DNA of 34,112 bases from Acetobacteraceae bacterium. Lineage in GTDB: Bacteria > Pseudomonadota > Alphaproteobacteria > Acetobacterales > Acetobacteraceae. This document shows positions 8,607 through 17,595 of this stretch, in pieces. The first letter of the stretch is position 1. Each line of letters opens with the position of its first letter. The position numbers and the translations under genes are program-made. Location: assembly GCA_025055335.1 (NCBI GenBank), contig JANWXJ010000159.1, positions 1 through 34,112 on the forward strand, given 5' to 3'. Under the pieces are notes generated by a model. It saw nothing but the letters and a program-made list of their open reading frames with translations, ran no database searches and was not told where the DNA came from.

Positions 8607-9107
8607 GTGCGGGCCGAGCTCGAGCCGCAGGGCGCGGCCGGGCTGCTCCGGATGGGGCGGCTCGTCCTCCGTTGCGCGATCGGCCGCGGCGGCGCGCGCG
8701 CCGACAAGCGCGAGGGGGACGGCGCGACGCCGGTCGGCCTGCTGCCGCTGCGGCGCGTGCTCTACCGCGCCGACCGCGTGGCCGCCCCCGCCTGCGCCGT
8801 GCCGGTCGAGCCGATCGGGCCGCAGGACGGCTGGTGCGACGATCCCTCCCACCCCGACTACAACCGCCCCGTCACGCTCCCTCACCCGGCGCGGCACGAG
8901 CGGCTGTGGCGGGAGGATCCGCTCTACGACATCCTCGGCGTGCTGGGGTGGAACGACGCGCCGGTGGCAAAAGGGCGGGGAAGTGCGATCTTCCTGCATG
9001 TGGCGCGGCCCGACCTCGCCCCGACGGAGGGCTGCATCGCCCTGCCGGAGCGGGAGCTGCGGGAGGTTCTGGCAGAGGGGCTGACGGAGATCCTGGTGCG
9101 CGGCTGA
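8607..9107 (+). CDS. L,D-transpeptidase (YkuD)-like protein without obvious signal peptide
   Basis: GTG start 1 bp after ribA stop. DKREGDGATPVGLLPL, GWCDDPSHPDYNRPV, IFLHVARPDLAPTEGCIALPERELREVL (His...Gly-Cys catalytic motif). Confidence 0.85.
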   Translation: MRAELEPQGAAGLLRMGRLVLRCAIGRGGARADKREGDGATPVGLLPLRRVLYRADRVAAPACAVPVEPIGPQDGWCDDPSHPDYNRPVTLPHPARHERLWREDPLYDILGVLGWNDAPVAKGRGSAIFLHVARPDLAPTEGCIALPERELREVLAEGLTEILVRG

Positions 9108-9141
9108 GGGCTGTGCTCGGCCCGGCTCGCCGCCGCCGCGT

Positions 9142-9202
9142 GGCCTCTGCGGCACCGAGGCCCTCTGGTCTGCGGCAGGGGGCCCGCGGGCAGGCCGGGC
9201 CC
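9142..9202. terminator. Two successive hairpins between convergent genes (GGCCTC/GAGGCC and GGGCCCG/CGGGCCC)
   Basis: Perfect inverted repeats 9142-9147/9157-9162 and 9180-9186/9196-9202 in the 103-bp convergent gap. No U tract. Confidence 0.4.
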
Positions 9203-9210
9203 GGGCCGGA

Positions 9211-10632
9211 TCAGGCGCGTCGCAGCGCCGAGGGGTAGAAACGCCCCGCCCCGTTCCGCATGCCCTCGAGCAGGAAGCCGCGCGGGAGCGGAAGCCACAC
9301 GGGTTCGGGCTCCGCGTCCTCGGCCGCGGCAAGGGCGCCGAGCAGCGGCCGGCCCTCCATCTGCGGGCCGGCAAGGCCGAACAGGTGCAGCACCGTGGGC
9401 ATGACGTCGGACAGATCGGCCGGCTGCCGAACCACGGCACCGCGGCGGATCGGCCCGCCGGCGAAGACCAGAACGCTCGCGAGCTCCGCCGCGTGCAGCC
9501 CGCCATGCATGCCCCCGCCCTCGGGGACATCGGGCGAATCGAAGGGCGCGGTGCCGGGCAGCCCCCACACGTCGGGCCCGGCATCGCCCGCGAAGCACAG
9601 CACGAGATCGGCGCTTCGCCGATGCGCAGAGCCGAGCGCGGAGAGCGGGATCCCCCACCCCTCGGGCAGGAGGGCGGGATCGCGCGGCAGCAGCGCCCCG
9701 GTCCAGGGATGGGCGGCGAGGAAGGCGGCGAGCGCGGGCGCATCCTCGGGCCGCCTGAGCCACAGCCCGGGCGCCGCGCCCGGCGCCACCACCACCTGCC
9801 GGCCGGCATCGCTGCCGGCATCGAAGCCCGCCCGGCGCAGCTCCTCCACGAGCGAGAGCTTCCCGCGCCCGGTCACGTGCCCGTGGTCGGACAGCACGCC
9901 GATCACGATCTCGGCGGCGTCCGGCTCTGCCGCGCGCCAGGCCATGACGCGGCCGAGCACGGCATCGGCGGCCGCCAGCGCCGCCAGCGCCGCTGCCGCC
10001 CCGAGGCCGGCATAGTGGAAGGACAGGTCGGGCTCGGACAGCCACAGCAGCGCCACATCCGGCCGCAGCTCGGCCAGGACATGCTCGACGAACAGGCGGC
10101 CCGCATGCGCGATGCGCGCGGCATTCGGCACCGCGGCGGGGGGCACCGGCCCGAAGCGGGCGGCCAGCCGCCGGGCTTCGGGCGCCTCCTGCTCCTCGAC
10201 GTTCCAGCGGAACTGCCCGAGGCGCTCGGCCGCCGGGTGCAGAAGCCGCGCCGCCCCGGCGGTGCCGGAGGACACCAGCGCGAAGGACCGCCCGGCCCGC
10301 GCCAACACCTCGGCCGCCGTCTCGCGCTCGAGCGGGCTCTCGCCCCCGGCGGCCAGCAGCGCAAGATCGGCCGGGGATTTCGTGCGCAGCAGCCGCCCGG
10401 GGCAGAGCGCCGCATCGAACAGGGTGTTCGCCACCATCCCGTGCGCGCCCGGCCGGCAGCCGGTGGCGAGCGAGGGGGTGGCCGCCCGGGTCTCGGAGGG
10501 GAAGACGCTGCGCGCCGCGGAGAACCACGCACCCTCGGCGGCAAGGCGCGCGAGATGGGGCGTGCGCGCGGGCGAGACGAGGTCGGGCCGAAGCCCGTCG
10601 AATCCGATCAGCACCACGCGCACGGGCAGCAC
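9211..10632 (-). CDS. Alkaline phosphatase superfamily / NPP-type phosphodiesterase, apparently cytoplasmic
   Basis: MLPVRVVLIGFDGLRPDLVSPARTPHLARLAAEG, FPSETRAATPSLATGCRPGAHGMVANTLFD (nucleophile Thr region), GVLSDHGHVTGRGK, GGMHGGLHAAELASVLVFAG (metal ligands). No signal peptide. Confidence 0.87.
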   Translation of the reverse strand: MLPVRVVLIGFDGLRPDLVSPARTPHLARLAAEGAWFSAARSVFPSETRAATPSLATGCRPGAHGMVANTLFDAALCPGRLLRTKSPADLALLAAGGESPLERETAAEVLARAGRSFALVSSGTAGAARLLHPAAERLGQFRWNVEEQEAPEARRLAARFGPVPPAAVPNAARIAHAGRLFVEHVLAELRPDVALLWLSEPDLSFHYAGLGAAAALAALAAADAVLGRVMAWRAAEPDAAEIVIGVLSDHGHVTGRGKLSLVEELRRAGFDAGSDAGRQVVVAPGAAPGLWLRRPEDAPALAAFLAAHPWTGALLPRDPALLPEGWGIPLSALGSAHRRSADLVLCFAGDAGPDVWGLPGTAPFDSPDVPEGGGMHGGLHAAELASVLVFAGGPIRRGAVVRQPADLSDVMPTVLHLFGLAGPQMEGRPLLGALAAAEDAEPEPVWLPLPRGFLLEGMRNGAGRFYPSALRRA

Positions 10633-10635
10633 CTT

Positions 10636-11520
10636 TCAGCGCAGGGTGGGGTCGAGCCGGTCGCGCAGCCAATCCCCGAGCAGCGAGACCGAGAGCGTGG
10701 TGAGCACGATCACCACGGCCGGCGAAAGGAGGATCCAGGGCGCGCGCGTCAGGTATTCCCGCCCGTAGCCGACCATGGAGCCGAGCGAGGTCTCGGGCGG
10801 CTGCACGCCGAGCCCGAGGAAGGACAGCCCCGACTCGAGCAGGATGATCTCGGGGAAGGCGAGCGTCATGGAGACGATGAGGGTGGAGGCGATGTTGGGC
10901 AGCACGTGGCGGAGGTAGACGCGCCAGGGGCCGGCGCCGAGCTGGCGGACGGCGAAGGCGTAGCCCTGGGCGGAGGCCGCGATAGCGAGGCCCCGGGCGA
11001 TCCGCGCGTAGCGTTCCCAGGCATGCAGCCCGAGCAGGCAGACGAACAGCACCATCGAGTTGCCGAAGAACGCCAGCACCGCGAGCGCGAACACCAGCAT
11101 CGGGATGGAGGCCGAGAAGTCCACGAGCGCGAGCACCGCATGCTCGACCGCGCCGCGGAAATGGGCGGCAAGGAAGCCGAGCACGGTGCCGAGCACGGCG
11201 CCGATCACGGTGGCGCCAAAGGCGATCAGCAGGCTGGTGCGGATCGAGTAGATCAGGCGGGCGAGCACATCGCGCCCGAGTTCGTCGGTGCCGAGCGGAT
11301 GGAGCCAGCTTCCGCCCAGGAAGACCGGCGGCGAGAGGCGGTTGCGGAGATCGAGCGCGGTGTGGGCGTAGGGGCTGATCGCGTCGGCCAGCAGCGCGAC
11401 GAGCAGCATGAGGACGAGCCACACCGCCCCCGCAAGAACGAGCGGCGGCGGCAGCGCCCTCTCGCGCCGCGGCGGCGCGGCGGCGGCGAGTGCGGGCCGG
11501 GGCAGCGGCGCCTCCGGCAT
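10636..11520 (-). CDS. Dipeptide/oligopeptide-type ABC transporter permease (DppC-like)
   Basis: HPLGTDELGRDVLARLIYSIRTSLLIAFGATVIGAVLGTVLG; ESGLSFLGLGVQPPETSLGSMVGYGREYL. Confidence 0.93.
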   Translation of the reverse strand: MPEAPLPRPALAAAAPPRRERALPPPLVLAGAVWLVLMLLVALLADAISPYAHTALDLRNRLSPPVFLGGSWLHPLGTDELGRDVLARLIYSIRTSLLIAFGATVIGAVLGTVLGFLAAHFRGAVEHAVLALVDFSASIPMLVFALAVLAFFGNSMVLFVCLLGLHAWERYARIARGLAIAASAQGYAFAVRQLGAGPWRVYLRHVLPNIASTLIVSMTLAFPEIILLESGLSFLGLGVQPPETSLGSMVGYGREYLTRAPWILLSPAVVIVLTTLSVSLLGDWLRDRLDPTLR

Positions 11521-11521
11521 C

Positions 11522-12460
11522 TCAGCCCGCTCCCGCCCGGCGGATGCCGGTGCGCAGCCGCGGGTCGAGCACGCCGTAGAGGACATCCACCGTCAGGTTC
11601 GCCACCACCATGGTGGCGGCCACCAGCAGCAGGATGCACTGCACCACCGCCAGATCGCGGTTCGCCACCGCCACCACCATCAGCCGCCCCACCCCGGGCC
11701 AGGAGAACACGCTCTCGACCACCACCGCTCCGGCGATCAGGCTGCCCACCATGAAGCCGACGATGGTGACGGTCGGGATCGCGGCGTTCGGCAGCGCGTG
11801 GGACCACACCACCGCCCGCCACGTCAGGCCCTTGGCGGAGGCGGTGCGGATGTAGGGCTGGCCCAGCACCTCGAGCATGGCGCTGCGGGTGAAGCGCGCG
11901 AGCACTGCCGCCCCGCCGATGCCCAAGGTGGCCACCGGCAGGATGGCGTGCCGCCAGCTTTCCTGCCCGCCCGAGGGCAGCCACCCGAGCTGGACCGCGA
12001 ACACCAGCACGAGCAGCAGCCCGAGCACGAAGGAGGGCACGGTGAAGCCGGCCACCGCCGCCACCATCAGCGCCCTGTCCACCGCCGAGTTGCGGTGCAG
12101 CGCCGCGTAGATGCCGGCCGGGATGCCGAGCAGGAGCTTGATGAGCAGCGCCGGCACCGTCAGCGCCAGGGTGGCGGGGATGCGTTCGGCCACCAGCACG
12201 ATGGCCTCGCGCCCGTCGCGCATCGAGCGGCCGAGATCGCCGCTCGCGATGGCGCCGAAGTAGTGGAAGTACTGCACCCACACCGGCTGATCGAGGCCCC
12301 AGGCGGTGCGGAAGGCGTCCACCGCCTCGGGCGGGGCGTCCGCACCCATGATGATCTGCGCCGGATCGCCGGAAAGCCGCAGCACCACGAAGGCGAAGGT
12401 CACCACGAGCACGATGGTGACGGCGGCGCGCAGGAGCCGCGAGAGCAGGAAGCGGACCAT
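11522..12460 (-). CDS. Dipeptide/oligopeptide-type ABC transporter permease (DppB-like)
   Basis: MVRFLLSRLLRAAVTIVLVVTFAFVVLRLSGDPAQIIMG; FTRSAMLEVLGQPYIRTASAKGLTWRAVVWSHALPNAAIPTVTIVG; ESVFSWPGVGRLMV. Confidence 0.94.
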   Translation of the reverse strand: MVRFLLSRLLRAAVTIVLVVTFAFVVLRLSGDPAQIIMGADAPPEAVDAFRTAWGLDQPVWVQYFHYFGAIASGDLGRSMRDGREAIVLVAERIPATLALTVPALLIKLLLGIPAGIYAALHRNSAVDRALMVAAVAGFTVPSFVLGLLLVLVFAVQLGWLPSGGQESWRHAILPVATLGIGGAAVLARFTRSAMLEVLGQPYIRTASAKGLTWRAVVWSHALPNAAIPTVTIVGFMVGSLIAGAVVVESVFSWPGVGRLMVVAVANRDLAVVQCILLLVAATMVVANLTVDVLYGVLDPRLRTGIRRAGAG

Positions 12461-13452
12461 CAGGCGGCCTGTCGGATCGGGGCCTCGGCCTCGCCCTGCG
12501 CGACGTGGCAGGCGACGAGGCGGCCGTCGGCCCGCGGCTTCAGCGCCGGGCTTTCGGCGCGGCAGCGCGCCACCGCCGCCGGGCAGCGGGGGTGGAAGGC
12601 GCAGCCGGGCGGGCGGTCGGCGGGGTTCGGGGGATCGCCCGGAAGCAGGATGCGCCGGACCGCCCGCCCCGGGTGCGGGATGGCGGAGACGAGGGCGCGG
12701 GCATAGGGGTGGGCCGGGTCGTGCAGCACGGCGTCGGGCTCCCCCTCCTCGACGATGCGGCCGAGATACATCACCGCGATGCGGTGGCTGAGCTGCCGGA
12801 CGGCGCGCAGGTCGTGGCTGATGAACAGCATGGCGATGCCGAAGCGCGCCTGGATGTCGGCCAGCAGGTTCATCACCTGCGCCTGGATCGAGACGTCGAG
12901 CGCGCTGATCGGCTCGTCGGCGACGAGGAGCGAGGGGCCGGTCGCGAGCGCCCGGGCCAGCACGGCGCGCTGCCGCTGGCCGCCCGAGAGCTCGTGCGGA
13001 TAGCGCGCCGCGTGGTCCTCCCGCAGGCCGACCGCGTGCAGCAGGTCGAACACCCTCGCCTGCCGCGCGGCGGGGTCGAGCAGGCCGTGGATGTCGAGCG
13101 GCTCGCGGATCTGTTCGCCGATCGGCAGCCGCCGGTCGAGCGCGCCGAGAGGGTCCTGGAACACCATCTGCATCCGCGCCCGCAGCCGCCGCCACTCCGC
13201 GGTGCCCGGCGGCGGCATGGGGCGGCCTTCGAAGCGCACGCTGCCTGCGTCCGGCCGCTCGAGCCCGAGCACGAGCCGGCCGGTGGTGGACTTGCCGCAG
13301 CCCGATTCGCCGACGAGGCCGAGCGTCCGCCCCGCCTCGATGCGGAGGGAAACCCCGTCCACCGCCGCGATCTCCACCCCCCGCCCGAACAGGCCGCGCC
13401 GCATGGCGTAGCGGCGCACCAGCCCCTCCGCCTCGAGCAGCGGCGCGCTCAT
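12460..13452 (-). CDS. ABC transporter ATP-binding protein (DppF/OppF-like)
   Basis: [20 protein letters not shown] (Walker A), HELSGGQRQRAVLARALATGPSLLVADEPISALD, C-terminal oligopeptide-type GCAFHPRCPAAVARC. Confidence 0.95.
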   Translation of the reverse strand: MSAPLLEAEGLVRRYAMRRGLFGRGVEIAAVDGVSLRIEAGRTLGLVGESGCGKSTTGRLVLGLERPDAGSVRFEGRPMPPPGTAEWRRLRARMQMVFQDPLGALDRRLPIGEQIREPLDIHGLLDPAARQARVFDLLHAVGLREDHAARYPHELSGGQRQRAVLARALATGPSLLVADEPISALDVSIQAQVMNLLADIQARFGIAMLFISHDLRAVRQLSHRIAVMYLGRIVEEGEPDAVLHDPAHPYARALVSAIPHPGRAVRRILLPGDPPNPADRPPGCAFHPRCPAAVARCRAESPALKPRADGRLVACHVAQGEAEAPIRQAA

Positions 13453-14426
13453 GCCGGCACCGGCTCGGCGGCGGCGGGTTCCGTGGCGCGCAGGCAGGCC
13501 GCGCGATGGCCCGGCGCGACAGGAAGGGGGTGCGGCGCGGCCCGGTCGCACTCCGGCCGGTGCGCGGCGCAGCGGGGGGCGAAGGCGCAGCCCGGCGGCA
13601 TCGCCCAGGGTTCGGGCACCCCGCCGGGGATGGAGGCGAGGCGACGCTTCGGCCCGGCGAGCGGCGGCAGGGCGCCGAGCAGCCCGCGGGTGTAGGGATG
13701 GCGCGGGTCGGCGAAGATCCGCTCCGTCGGCGCCTCCTCGACGATCCGGCCGGCATACATCACCGCCACCCGCTCGCAGGTTTCCGACACGACGCCGAGA
13801 TCATGGCTGATCAGCACCAGCGCCATGCCGAACTCGCGCCGGAGGGAGTGCAGCAGATCGAGGATCTGGGCCTGGATCGTCACGTCGAGGGCGGTCGTCG
13901 GCTCGTCGGCCACCAGGAGTTCGGGGCGGCCGGCGAGCGCCATGGCGATCATCACCCGCTGGTTCTGCCCGCCCGAGAACTCGTGCGGATAGGCATCGAG
14001 CCGCCGCGACGCGTCGGGGATGCCGACGAGGTCGAGCAGCCGCCTCGCCTCCGCCCGGGCCGATGCCCCCTCGAGGCCGCGATGCAGCGACAGCGCCTCG
14101 GCGATCTGCCGCCCGACGCGGTGGACCGGATTGAGCGAGGAGGCGGGGTCCTGGAAGATCATGGCGATGCGGCCGCCGCGCACGCGCTCGAGCCGCGCCG
14201 GCGGCGCGCCGATCAGCTCCTCCCCCTCGAGCCTGACGCTGCCGCCGATCTCCGCCCGCGACGGCAGCAGCCCCAGCGCGGCGAGCCAGGTGACGGACTT
14301 CCCGCAGCCCGATTCCCCGACGAGCCCGACCGCCTCGCCCCGCCCGACCGCGAGGTCCACCCCACGCAGCGCAGGCTGGCCGGAGAAGGCCACGGTAAGG
14401 CCGGTGATGGCGACGAGGCCGCTCAC
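13449..14426 (-). CDS. ABC transporter ATP-binding protein (DppD/OppD-like)
   Basis: GTG start at 14426 overlapping the SBP stop (GTGA). [72 protein letters not shown]. Confidence 0.94.
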   Translation of the reverse strand: MSGLVAITGLTVAFSGQPALRGVDLAVGRGEAVGLVGESGCGKSVTWLAALGLLPSRAEIGGSVRLEGEELIGAPPARLERVRGGRIAMIFQDPASSLNPVHRVGRQIAEALSLHRGLEGASARAEARRLLDLVGIPDASRRLDAYPHEFSGGQNQRVMIAMALAGRPELLVADEPTTALDVTIQAQILDLLHSLRREFGMALVLISHDLGVVSETCERVAVMYAGRIVEEAPTERIFADPRHPYTRGLLGALPPLAGPKRRLASIPGGVPEPWAMPPGCAFAPRCAAHRPECDRAAPHPLPVAPGHRAACLRATEPAAAEPVPA

Positions 14427-16027
14427 GCCCCGGTCCCGAGATTGCCCGGGCCGAACACCATCGCCCAGCCGGAGGAGGCGCGCCAGCGAATGTCGCGCCG
14501 CTTCGCGGTGAAGGCCGCGGCGTGGTGCAGCACGATGTAGGCCGGATCCTCGCGCTCGAGGATGGCGAGGATGCGGCGGAACTGCGCGCGGCGGCGGGCC
14601 ATGTCGGTCTCCGCCTCGAGCGCGGCCGAGACGCGGTCGAACTCCTCGTTCGTCCACTCGCCGTTGCGCTCGGCCTCTGTGCGCGGGCCGAAGGAGCGCA
14701 GGATGCCGGCCACCGGATCGCCGAAGATCGAGGTGTTGGACCAGTCGCGCAGCGCCCGGCCGGGGGTGCGCGCCGTCACCTGGGCGAAGTTCTCGCGCAT
14801 CTCGATCTGCACGTTGAGGCCGACGGCGCGCCACATCTCCACCGCGATCTGCGCGTTCGCCACCTGGTTCGTGTAGTAGTTGTTGAGCAGGCGGTAGGGG
14901 ATCGGATCGCCGCGGTAGCCCGCCTCGCGCAGCAGCCGGCGGGCCTCGGCCGGGTCGAAGCGCGGGTTCTCCCAGTCGGAGAGGTACATCTCGCCGTAGC
15001 TTTCCATCTGCATGCCGCGGGGGATGCGGGTGCGGCCGGCCCAGAGGGCCTGCACGATCGCCTCGCGGTCCACCGAATGGCTCATCGCCCGGCGCACCCG
15101 CGGATCGGCGAGGACGGGATGGGTCTTGTCGAAGGCGAATTTGCGGATGTTGTTGATCGGGCTGCCCAGCACCTCGAAGCGGGGGTTGCGTTCCACCACC
15201 GCGATCTGGTCGGGCGGGATGTCGCAGGCGAAGTCGAACTCGCCGGCGAACAGGCCGTTGATCCGGCCCGACACCTCCGGCACCTCGACGAAGCGCAGCC
15301 GGCGCGCGGGCGGCCTGCCGCCCCAGTAGGCGTCGTGCGCCTCGAGCACGAGCAGCGTGTCGGGGCGGAACTCGGCGATCCGGTACGGCCCGGTGCCGAC
15401 CGGCGCGCGCGCCCAGGCGAGCCAGGACTCCGCCGCGGCGAAGGCGGCGCGCGAGAGGATGGCGCCCACGCTCTGCGCGATCCGGCCTTCGAGCGTGACG
15501 TCCGGCGTGCGGTTGACGAAGCGTATCCTGCGGGAGTCGAGCACCTCGATGCGCTCGAGCCCGGGATAGGTGCGGCGGGCGACCGCGATCACCTCCGGCG
15601 GCGGCTCCTTGCCCGCGCTGCCGGCAAGGATGCCGCTGCGCCCCTCGCCGGTCGCTCCCTGCGTGCCGAACAGGCGCTCGCCGAAGGAGAACACCACATC
15701 CTCGGCCGTCATCTCGCGCCCGTCGTGGAAGCGCACGCCCGCGCGCAGCGTGAGGTCGAGCGTGCGGGCATCCACCCGGCGCCAGGATTCCGCAAGGCCG
15801 GGGACGAGCCGGGCGCCCTCGAGCCAGTCGGTCCCGATGAGCTGTTCGGCATAGAGCCCGTGGACGCGGAAGCCGACGTTCGACTGCTCCCGCGGGGGCT
15901 CGAAGGTGTTGGAGTTCGAGAGCTTCTGCACCGCGATGGTCAGGGTCGGCCGCTGGTCGGCCTGCGCGAGAGCGGGCGCGGCCAGCAGCCCGGGGAAGGC
16001 GAGAAGCGAACGGCGCGGCAGCGGCAT
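14423..16027 (-). CDS. ABC transporter substrate-binding protein, family 5 (paralog 1)
   Basis: MPLPRRSLLAFPGLLAAPALAQADQRPTLTIAVQKLSNSNTFEPPREQSNVG; MTAEDVVFSFGERLFG; FDPAEARRLLREAGYRGDPIPYRLLNNYYTNQ. Confidence 0.94.
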   Translation of the reverse strand: MPLPRRSLLAFPGLLAAPALAQADQRPTLTIAVQKLSNSNTFEPPREQSNVGFRVHGLYAEQLIGTDWLEGARLVPGLAESWRRVDARTLDLTLRAGVRFHDGREMTAEDVVFSFGERLFGTQGATGEGRSGILAGSAGKEPPPEVIAVARRTYPGLERIEVLDSRRIRFVNRTPDVTLEGRIAQSVGAILSRAAFAAAESWLAWARAPVGTGPYRIAEFRPDTLLVLEAHDAYWGGRPPARRLRFVEVPEVSGRINGLFAGEFDFACDIPPDQIAVVERNPRFEVLGSPINNIRKFAFDKTHPVLADPRVRRAMSHSVDREAIVQALWAGRTRIPRGMQMESYGEMYLSDWENPRFDPAEARRLLREAGYRGDPIPYRLLNNYYTNQVANAQIAVEMWRAVGLNVQIEMRENFAQVTARTPGRALRDWSNTSIFGDPVAGILRSFGPRTEAERNGEWTNEEFDRVSAALEAETDMARRRAQFRRILAILEREDPAYIVLHHAAAFTAKRRDIRWRASSGWAMVFGPGNLGTGA

Positions 16028-16031
16028 GGCC

Positions 16032-17591
16032 TCAGGCCCCCCAGTTCCGGCCGCGGAAGTCCATGAAGAAGGACTGCGCGGGCCGCCAGCCGATCTCCCG
16101 CCGCTTGGCGGTGAAGTTGGCGTTGCGATGGAGCACCGCATAGGCCGGATCCTCGCGCTCGATGATCGCGAGCATCCGGCGCCGGATGGCGATCCGCCGC
16201 GGCGTGTCGAGGATGCTGTCGAACTCCTCGCACAGCGCGCCGAACTCGGCGTTGCGCCACTGGTTGCGCCGCCACACGGCGCTGCCCGGGCCCCAGCTGC
16301 CGACCGTCTGGACGGAGGGGTCGGGCACCACGGCCGAGGCCGACCAGTCATGCACCCCGCGCGAGGCCGGCTCGCCCCCCAGGATCTGGCCCCAGTTCTC
16401 CACCATCTGGAGCTGCACGTTGAGGCCGACGGCACGCCAGCCGGAGACGAGGATCTGCGCCGTCGCGGTCTGGTTGGTGTAGTAGTTGTTCAGGCAGCGG
16501 TAGGGGATCGGCTGGCCGCGGTAGGAGGATTCGCGCAGCAGGCGCCGCGCCTCGGCCGGATCGAAGCGCGGCGCCTCCACGTCCCGCAGGTAGAACTCGC
16601 CGTAGAACTCCCACTGCAGCCCGCGCGGCACGCTGGTGCGGCCCTCCCACAGGGCGGTGATGATCGCCTCGCGGTCGATCGCGTGGCTCATCGCCCGCCG
16701 CACCAGCGGATCGGCCAGGACGGGATGGGCGGTGTTGAACACGACGTAGCGGGTGTTGTTGATCGGCCCGCCCGCCACCTCGAACCGCCGGTCGGACTCG
16801 ATCGCGCGTATCTGGTCGGGCGGGATGTCGGTGGCGAACTCCGCCTCGCCCGAGATCAGCATGTTGATGCGCGAGGACACCTCGGGCACCTCGAGGAAGC
16901 GCAGCCGCCGCAGCGGCGGCCGCCCCTGCCAGTGGGCGTCGTGCGGCTCCATCACCAGCAGGCGGTCGGGGCGGAACTCGGCGATTCGGTAGGGGCCGCT
17001 GCCGACGGGGCGGCGCGCCCACTCCATGAAGGACGGTGCGGCCAGGAAGGCGCCGCGCGGGACGATCACCGCGATCGAGCGCGCCATGCGGCCGATCTGC
17101 ACCGGATCCGGCCGGCTGTTGACGAGGCGCACCCGGTACGGCCCGACCGCCTCCATCCGCTCGAAGGCGGGAAAGGCCTGGCGGGCCGTCTGCGGCACGC
17201 TCGCCGGCACCTCGCGCCCGCCGCCGCCCCACATGCGCTCGGGCCCGAAGGAGAACACCACATCCTCGGCGGTGAAGGGCGAGCCGTCGTGGAACACCAC
17301 CCCTTCCCGCAGATCGAACTCGACCACCCGCTCGTCCAGGCGCCGCCAGGCGGTGGCAAGCCCCGGGAGGAGCGACATGTCGCCGGTCCAGTCGGTGTCC
17401 ACCAGGGGCTCGACATAGTTGCGGAAGATCCGCGTGCCGACGTTCGACTGCTCGAGCAGCATCTCGAGCGTGTTGGAGGTGGCGAGGTTCTGCACCGCCA
17501 CGCTCACCTGCGGCCGCGGATCGGACTGGCCGACCGCCGGTGCGGCAAGCAGTGCGGAGGAGGCGAGGAGAGCGCGGCGGGGGATGCGCAT
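16032..17591 (-). CDS. ABC transporter substrate-binding protein, family 5 (paralog 2)
   Basis: MRIPRRALLASSALLAAPAVGQSDPRPQVSVAVQNLATSNTLEMLLEQSNVG; FTAEDVVFSFGPERMWG; FDPAEARRLLRESSYRGQPIPYRCLNNYYTNQ. Confidence 0.94.
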   Translation of the reverse strand: MRIPRRALLASSALLAAPAVGQSDPRPQVSVAVQNLATSNTLEMLLEQSNVGTRIFRNYVEPLVDTDWTGDMSLLPGLATAWRRLDERVVEFDLREGVVFHDGSPFTAEDVVFSFGPERMWGGGGREVPASVPQTARQAFPAFERMEAVGPYRVRLVNSRPDPVQIGRMARSIAVIVPRGAFLAAPSFMEWARRPVGSGPYRIAEFRPDRLLVMEPHDAHWQGRPPLRRLRFLEVPEVSSRINMLISGEAEFATDIPPDQIRAIESDRRFEVAGGPINNTRYVVFNTAHPVLADPLVRRAMSHAIDREAIITALWEGRTSVPRGLQWEFYGEFYLRDVEAPRFDPAEARRLLRESSYRGQPIPYRCLNNYYTNQTATAQILVSGWRAVGLNVQLQMVENWGQILGGEPASRGVHDWSASAVVPDPSVQTVGSWGPGSAVWRRNQWRNAEFGALCEEFDSILDTPRRIAIRRRMLAIIEREDPAYAVLHRNANFTAKRREIGWRPAQSFFMDFRGRNWGA

Positions 17592-17595
17592 CGCC

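Noticed and set aside
8924-11422. 832-aa minus-strand ORF overlapping the phosphoesterase and DppC-like genes
   Set aside because: Arg/Ala/Gly/Pro-rich low-complexity translation in another frame of well-recognised genes; typical shadow ORF of high-GC DNA.
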